From Cololabis saira (lineage: Eukaryota > Chordata > Actinopteri > Beloniformes > Belonidae), in the NCBI RefSeq assembly GCF_033807715.1, contig NC_084598.1, positions 46,411,257 to 46,475,256 of the forward strand: DNA of 64,000 nt, written 5' to 3'. The position numbers and the translations under genes were made by a program. Shown one piece after another: positions 36,801-45,800 of this stretch (position 1 is its first letter; each line of letters starts with the position of its first letter). The notes beneath the pieces were generated by a model, which was not told the origin of the DNA, did no database searches, and saw nothing but the letters and a program-made list of their open reading frames with translations.

Positions 36801-39800
36801 CCAGCGGTCCCCGGTCCAGGACCTGCTGGTCCCTCCATTCATCCATTCATCTCTGTGTTCCAGTGTTCCAGCGGTCCCCGGGTCTACCAGAGTCCGGGTT
36901 CATGGACCTGCTGGTCCCCCCATTCATCCATTCATCCATTCATCTCTGTGTTCCAGTGTTCCAGCGGTCTCCGGTCCTGGACCTGCTGGTCCCCCCATTC
37001 ATCCATTCATCCATTCATTTCTCTGTTCCAGTGTTCCAGCGGTCCCCGGTCCAGGACCTGCTGGTCCCTCCATCCATCCATTCATCCATTCATCTCTGTG
37101 TTCCAGTGTTCCAGCGGCCCCCGGTCCAGGACCTGCTGATTCATCCATTCATCTCTGTGTTCCAGTGTTCCAGCGGTCTCCGGTCCTGGACCTGCTGGTC
37201 CCCCCATTCATCCATTCATCTCTGTGTTCCAGTGTTCCAGCGGTCCCCGGTCCAGGACCTGCTGGTCCCCCCGGGTCTACAGGAGTCCGGGTTCCTGGAC
37301 CTGCTGAGGTCCCGGTTCCAGCTGGACCAGAACCAGGACCTGGACCTGCTGACCTCGGACCGCAGCCGGAGGCTCCGCCCCCTGCAGGTGCAGACCCGGG
37401 TCCCGGAGGAAATCCAGCAGAACCTGGTCCAGGTCCAGGGGGGACTCCGGGCCGCGGTGCTCTACATCAGACCCAAGGTCTGGTTCTGCTTCTGACCCGG
37501 GTCTGACCCGGTTGTACTTTAAAAGCGGCGTGGTTCTGGTTGAAGTGACCTCTGGTGACCTTTACAGACGCCGGCGGACCCCCAGAACCAGAACCACGGG
37601 GACCAGGTCCGACCCCCCCAGAACCAGCAGAACCGGGCCGACGGGACCGACTGCAGCTCAGCCACGACATCAGCCGCCCAGACCAGAGGAAACAGGAAGT
37701 AATCACAACTTTATTGATAAAACACCTGACGACAAAACAACACGGTTGATGAGCAGGCTGTTACAGTAGTTGATACTGATGAGCAGGCTGTTACAGTAGT
37801 CCAGTACTGATGAGCAGGCTGTTACAGTAGTCCAGTACTGATGAGCAGGCTGTTACAGTAGTCCAGTACTGATGAGCAGGCTGTTACAGTAGTCCAGTAC
37901 TGATGAGCAGGCTGTTACAGTAGTCCAGTACTGATGAGCAGGCTGTTACAGTAGTCCAGTACTGATGAGCAGGCTGTTACAGTAGTCCAGTACTGATGAG
38001 CAGGCTGTTACAGTAGTCCAGTACCGATGAGCAGGCTGTTACAGTAGTAGATACTGATGAGCAGGCTGTTACAGTAGTCCAGTACTGATGAGCAGGCTGT
38101 TACAGTAGTCCAGTACTGATGAGCAGGCTGTTACAGTAGTTGATACCGATGAGCAGGCTGTTACAGTAGTCCAGTACTGATGAGCAGGCTGTTACAGTAG
38201 TAGATACTGATGAGCAGGCTGTTACAGTAGTTGATACCGATGAGCAGGCTGTTACAGTAGTCCAGTACTGATGAGCAGGCTGTTACAGTAGTAGATACTG
38301 ATGAGCAGGCTGTTACAGTAGTTGATACCGATGAGCAGGCTGTTACAGTAGTCCAGTACTGATGAGCAGGCTGTTACAGTAGTAGATACTGATGAGCAGG
38401 CTGTTACAGTAGTTGATACCGATGAGCAGGCTGTTACAGTAGTCCAGTACTGATGAGCAGGCTGTTACAGTAGTTGATACTGATGAGCAGGCTGTTACAG
38501 TAGTCCAGTACTGATGAGCAGGCTGTTACAGTAGTAGATACTGATGAGCAGGCTGTTACAGTAGTTGATACCGATGAGCAGGCTGTTACAGTAGTCCAGT
38601 ACTGATGAGCAGGCTGTTACAGTAGTTGATACTGATGAGCAGGCTGTTACAGTAGTTGATACTGATGAGCAGGCTGTTACAGTAGTTGATACCGATGAGC
38701 AGGCTGTTACAGTAGTCCAGTACTGATGAGCAGGCTGTTACAGTAGTTGATACTGATGAGCAGGCTGTTACAGTAGTCCAGTACTGATGAGCAGGCTGTT
38801 ACAGTAATGGATACTGATGAGCAGGCTGTTACAGTAGTCCAGTACTGATGAGCAGGCTGTTACAGTAGTCCAGTACTGATGAGCAGGCTGTTACAGTAGT
38901 CCAGTACTGATGAGCAGGCTGTTACAGTAGTCCAGTACTGATGAGCAGGCTGTTACAGTAGTCCAGTACTGATGAGCAGGCTGTTACAGTAGTCCAGTAC
39001 CGATGAGCAGGCTGTTACAGTAGTTGATACTGATGAGCAGGCTGTTACAGTAGTCCAGTACCGATGAGCAGGCTGTTACAGTAGTCCAGTACTGATGAGC
39101 AGGCTGTTACAGTAGTTGATACTGATGAGCAGGCTGTTACAGTAGTAGATACTGATGAGCAGGCTGTTACGTTAGTCCAGTACTGATGAGCAGGCTGTTA
39201 CAGTAGTCCAGTACTGATGAGCAGGCTGTTACAGTAGTCCAGTACCGATGAGCAGGCTGTTACAGTAGTCCAGTACCGATGAGCAGGCTGTTACAGTAGT
39301 CCAGTACTGATGAGCAGGCTGTTACAGTAGTCCAGTACTGATGAGCAGGCTGTTACAGTAGTCCAGTACTGATGAGCAGGCTGTTACAGTAGTCCAGTAC
39401 TGATGAGCAGGCTGTTACAGTAGTCCAGTACTGATGAGCAGGCTGTTACAGTAGTCCAGTACTGATGAGCAGGCTGTTACAGTAGTTGATACTGATGAGC
39501 AGGCTGTTACAGTAGTCCAGTACTGATGAGCAGGCTGTTACCAGGCTGTTACAGTAGTCCAGTACTGATGAGCAGGCTGTTACAGTAGTCCAGTACTGAT
39601 GAGCAGGCTGTTACAGTAGTTGATACTGATGAGCAGGCTGTTACAGTAGTTGATACTGATGAGCAGGCTGTTACAGTAGTCCAGTACTGATGAGCAGGCT
39701 GTTACAGTAGTCGAGCCTGGAGGAGATTAAGGGCGTGGACGAGTTTTCTGCATCAGAGAAAAGTGAGGAAGGGGCGGAGTTATTATGTTCTTTATATGGA

Positions 39801-42800
39801 AAAAGCAAGTTTCGTACAGATGTTTGATGGGGTTTACAAAGGTGAGTTGTGGGTCCAGCTTCACACGAGGTTGGTCCAGACATCCTCATGACCCCCTGTT
39901 CTCCTGCCCCCCCCAGGTCCCGGTCCCCTAGGAACCCCCCCAGGTCCCGGTCCCCCAGGAACCCCCCCGTCAACAGGAAGCGGGGCCGACCCCGCAGTGA
40001 CCCCCAGGGTCCCCAAGTCCTCCGGATCAGCGTCCTGGAGGAGGAGAACCCGGAGGACGGAGTCCCCGAGGACGGTGGGTACTAGGGATGGGCGGTATGG
40101 ACTAAAAAATGTATCACGATCATTTCTGACATTTATCCCGATAACGATAAAAATGACGATTAAAAAAAATACCAATTCAACTCCAACTTTGTAACTATAA
40201 ATCTATCACCACATTCAGTCTTTGGAGCCCCCAAAACAAGTTTTCTTATCTTATAAAATCCCAAAGTAGAAAAAAATACAACTTGATAAATAAAGAAACA
40301 GGACAAATAAATAAAAGTTCACTGAAAATAAAATCCAATCAGTGATGACGTCTTCTAATATAAATAAAATTTGCAAATTAACCTGTGGTTGGAACATGCC
40401 ACAGGTTAGATACTATTGCAATTTGTTTTCCTAATAGTCAAACGATATATCAAAATGTAACAAACATTTCCTTCTGTTTTTTGCAGACTCTGCACATAAT
40501 AGATGATGTTTGCTCCTCGTCTCTCTTTTTAAATCCAAACCAGTTCCAGATAACGGAGCTGGAGCCTCGTTTAACAACGAGCTCCTCGCTCTCAGATCCG
40601 CCTTCCGCCATGTTTGTTACACAAAAACATCATCAACGGGAATTTATCGTTTTTACCGTGAGATACAAATTCTTACCGTGGGGAATTTTTTTGACGGTTT
40701 ATCGTGAACGGTAAAATATCACCCATTCCTAGTGGGTACTCATCCATCCATCCATCCATCATTCATTCATTCATTCATTCATTCATTCATTCATTCATTC
40801 ATTCATTCATTCATTCATTCATTTATTCATTCATTCATTCATTCATTCATTCATTCATTCATCCATCCATCCATCCATCCATCCATCCATCCATCCATCC
40901 ATCATTCATTCATTCATTCATTCATTCATCCATCATCCATCCACCGCAGGGCTCAGTTGGTTCAGAAGCTATGTATATGAAAGCTAGCGATACGTAAATG
41001 TAAATAATAGTAAATCACAATGTAAAACCATTAAACATGGAGTCCCACAAGGTTCGATACCAGGACCGCTTGTTTTCATCTTATATGTAAACGATTTTGA
41101 GAACTCCTCTAACATCCTGCATAAAGGTATTTTTGCGGATGACACAACACCTCCAGGAAACTCCCCACTCCGTAAGAAGGCAGTGCAGCAGTAACTGGAC
41201 CTCCAGGGTTAGGGCCAAGTTGCACCGGGTTTCCCTCCGGATATGTGGAGACACCAACGTGATAAGGCGTTGTATCTCAGCCCGTGGAAGCCAGTACCTC
41301 GTCTGAACAGCCCGGTCCGACAGCACGTCCAGGGGTTGAAGTGCTGACGCACCAATGCTTTCATATAAACCGTTCTGTTTCGCGCACGGCGACGCGGTTG
41401 ATTTGCGGCCAGAATATGCTGTATAGTAGAGGTGGGTGCAATTCATCGATGTGTCGATGCATCGCGATGCGTCACGTGACGATTTGGAATCGATTAATTA
41501 AAAAAAAAAAACATTTTTTTTTTTTTTTGTTAATTATCCTATCCAGATTCCAGACTGAATAAGCTGCTGAATCATTTCATTTTCAAGAATGCACATTTCT
41601 TATTGTTCACTGTAAATAAGGCAGATATGTTTACACTAAGTACATATCTAGTTTACTTGAATTAATGAACTCATTAAATCCAGGGCTTGAGCGTTTTCAG
41701 TGTTTTCCACCAATAGAGGGCGCTCTCATGCAAGTGCAGCTTTCCCTGGTCAAAGTTAAGGAAGTCAAAGAGCAAATGTTTACATAGTCATTAAAATACA
41801 TTATTTTGTGTCTTTGAAAAATACAAATGTTCAAAAAACCTTGTTATTTACTTAATGAGTGTTGTTAGAGGAACTGAGTTCATTGATTGGCTATTTATTT
41901 ACAAATGTAGCCACAGATGAAGACAAAATCAATCTTGTATGGAAAAAAGCATTAAAAATCACAATAATCCAAGAATCGTGGCACCAATAATCGAATCGAC
42001 AATCGTTATAATCGAAGAATCGAAGCTCCAATAATCGAAATCGAATCGAATCGTGAGGTACCCTTGTTTGCACATCCCTACTGTATAGCAGCCGTGGCAT
42101 CTCACACGTGTGATTTTGCAACGCCTTTTTATGGAGCAGTGGATGAATTCTCCTTTAATGAGGTTCCAGCTGAACTCAGTTACACCTGTCAGTTGCCTGA
42201 TGTGTTAAATGTGGCCGGTTTGGAGGGTGGATGTGTTTTTGATGTGGCCTGAAGCATTTTTGAGTGTGGTACATTATCTCATATGTGCACGCAGATGTGT
42301 GACGTGTGCAGACAAATTATGATAAATGACAGTCATGATGATCGTTTTATTTGTGCGTATTGCATAAAGCATATACAGGAACTGTTGTTATTCCTTACTT
42401 TTCTTTTTTTTCCCCTTTGGTGTCACCAATGAATGCTAAACAATATAAATCTAAAGTATAAAATAGATCAAAATTTGTGCGGGGTGCATTGTTTTAATAT
42501 CTCATTGCTTGGTGTGATATTGATTTGCATGACGCGGCTGGATCTGCGAGTCACTAAGATGGTTGTAAAGACTGGGTCAGCAGCATCTTTCATTTCCTTC
42601 TTAATGAAAGAGATACTTAAGCTAAGGGCAACTCTGGGAAACGCGTTTTTCTTTCACAAGCTCCTTAAGAAGGTTTGAAAGAAGCTCTTTGCTGTTAAGA
42701 GTTACTTAACTGATCTGGGAAACCCGGCCCTTGTTTGTTTTGTTCCAGTGCTGCAGAGGTCGGCGGTCCAGGACCTGCAGGTTCCCCGGGGCCTGCAGGA

Positions 42801-45800
42801 GTCCGGGTTCCTGGACCTGCTCCGGTCCCGGTTCCCCCAGCTGGCCGGCTCCCAGACCCGGTTCCACCTGTTCAAGCTGGACCGGAACCGGAGACTCCAG
42901 AGGCTCCGGCCCCGAACCCTGAACCCCGAGGAGATCCAGAGGAGCCAGGGCTCCGGGTTGAAGAGGCCCGTCCTCTACGTCAAGCTGAAGGTGAGTCTGT
43001 GTTTTGGGAGAAACCTCACTTAATTCTACAATTGTGTTCACATAACTTGAAGCTCTTTATTCATTAAAAACCATGTCTGAGAAGATTCTAATCACGGGCA
43101 AACAGCTACAACACCATTGGTCACTCCTGACACAATACTCAATTCCAACTTCTCTTAATGGATTACGTCACAATCTTATACCGACGAGTGTGCAGATGTC
43201 CTTCCCTTTGGACACTTAAATCCACATTAAACATTAAATTCAGACCTGCAAATTGCTGTTAAATGTCTCTGTTAAATCTAAATCAGTCAGGGGGTACTTA
43301 GGAGTGCCTGCTTGATCAACGTTTCCTTCATGGAGAAAAAAAAGGCGTTTTTTTTTCTCCTTGGCAACAAAAAGTGAACAATTATTATCTCCCACGAAAC
43401 TACGGCACAGCCGTCCAAAATACTGGACGATGACCAGAGTAATTAAATCTGATCAAATGTAATAACCCTCATTACAATAAAATGAAAAACAAGGTTCCTG
43501 TGCCTACCAGAGCCACCACTTTTCGTACAGATTTATTCCAATAAATATCAAGGTGACATGGGGGCATATGTCATCAGCTGACCACTTTTGAGTTCTAATA
43601 AGTGGGGCTCGGCCAAATTCCTAGTAACATTCCTCCGGTAAATCGGGCCACATCCAGTACTTTCTCGCCTTGAATTTTTTTTACCTCTCAGAACAAAAAA
43701 CAAAAGGAACTTGGTTTCTGGGTTGAAACTCTACATCCTAAACATACTCGTAACTGAGACATGCACAATCCTAGTCCAGTGCTCATACAGGAGACTTTAA
43801 TCACTTCTCTGCGGTCAATGTCAACAGAGGGGACTCCAGCTTTAATCAGAGCGCCCCAAACAACCTTTCTAGAGGGCCCCTGTCCTGGTTCCCTCCGGAC
43901 CCGTTGAGGCTGCTGCCTCGGCGGGGATACGCCCCTCTGTGGGCGTGTTACGGCTCCCCAGTCAGTCAGACTGTCTAAATCTTTTATCAACATCAGGGCT
44001 CGATATCGATCAGCCCACTTCTCCGGATTCCACTGATCATAATCATAATCAGTACGGACTACAAACGCTTGCACACGAGCTTCCACTACAGCTACACTCT
44101 TTATCAGCATGTTGATGTTTGCACAGCGCTGCACACAGCTCATTTCTCAAAACATGCTGGTGTCTCCACAGCACGCCACATAAATCACAGTTTCAGACGA
44201 CCCGTCAACAATCTTCGCTTCCCCGGACTCGGGGCGTCCCCCTCCATCCCGCAGGAAAACTAATTCACACTTATCCTCACGCTTAAACATTTTTACTCCG
44301 CAAACTCTCAATAAAACATCAATCAGTTTTCTTTAATAGTCTTATCTTTACAAAAACATTTTTGCACCGCAGCCACTCAATAAAACATAAACCAGTTTTC
44401 TTCTATCCTGATCAGTTTTCTTCTATCCTGCCGACAACGCCAAATGTTTTGGGAGAAATCTCACTTATGGTTCGAGAGCGGTCGGCAGTGCAAAAATGAA
44501 TCAGACACACACACACTCGCTTTTGCCATAATGAATACATTTATTAGCCAGAAAAGCAAGCATTTGCATAGAAGACTCACACGCAATAGCCCTTTGCTAG
44601 GATAACTCTGTGTCAAGTTATCCCCTGCAAACGACAAAACAACAGACAATCACATAGGGGCTTGGCCTGAACTCTTACCTTAACACAGAAGGACTGGAGA
44701 GCCAGAACAGACCAGGCAGAGCAGCCATAAAAACCCCGGCTGGGCGTCCGTGCACTAGACCCACAGCAGACTCTGATCGGGATTTCCGGCTCTCGCGTCT
44801 TTATACCTTTCTACTCAGCACCTTGCGGAGGGGGTTGCCCCTTCAACCCCCACCTGCCAGTTCTCACGCTAAGTCTTGGTTCACACGGGACTGAGCTTCC
44901 CGTGTGAACAAGCGCCTCTCTCACAGTTACAATAAACAACAGGTGCATAGCTGATATGACTGTTTTGAGAATGAAGGACATTTCAGGACACAAAACTTAT
45001 TTTTTATTCCTTCAGTCTGGTTCTGGTTCTGGTTCTGGACCTGGTCCTGGTCCTGGTCTTGTTCAGTCCCCCCAGACCACTTGTCTGGTAAATCAAACCG
45101 CCTGATTCCAGGATGTTTGAGCGTTGCTATGGTGACGAGTGGTGTGTTCAGGGGAGACAGGAGTTTTTACCTTTTGACCTTTGACCTTTCAGATGGAGGA
45201 GGAGACTGCCGTGGCCCCGTCCCCCGGGTCCCAGGACCGGGACCAGGACCAGGACCCGCAGGGGTCCGGCAGCGAGGACGACCCCGGGGGAGCCGGGGAC
45301 CAGGACTGGAAACCAGATCCTGGACCCCCAAAGAGGCGGAGGCGGGCTAGCGGCGCCGCGGACGTGCGGACGTCCTGCCGGGTCTGCGGCGTCTGGTACC
45401 GGAACCTGGGCAGCCTGGTGAAGCACGCCTGGACCCACCTGGACCCGGCGGGGCTGGGGGGGGCGGCCGGGCCCTGCGGCGTCTGCGGCCAGAGCCCCGG
45501 GCCCGACGAGGACCTGCAGACGCACCTGCGGAACCACCACAAGATCCACCGCTGCTCCGTCTGCCCCAAGGCCTTCATCCGGCGCGCGGGCCTCAGCGAG
45601 CACGAGGCCCGGCACGCCGCCGGTGACGCCGACGGCCGCTTCCGCTGCGCCGTCTGCGGCCGCGGCTTCGCCAGCAGGTCCGGCCTCAGCAACCACTGCC
45701 TGGTCCAGCACGAGGACAAGCCGCACCGCTGCGCCGTCTGCCGCCGCGGCTTCGGCCTGCAGGTCTGAGCAACTCAAAATATGGATCAGACTGTTTAGTT

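Noticed and set aside
36478..37506. A 342-codon frame with HPFIHSS and LCSS repeats
   Set aside because: It reads through intron 3's acceptor-derived repeats and only partly overlaps exon 4 in frame. No start or promoter support.
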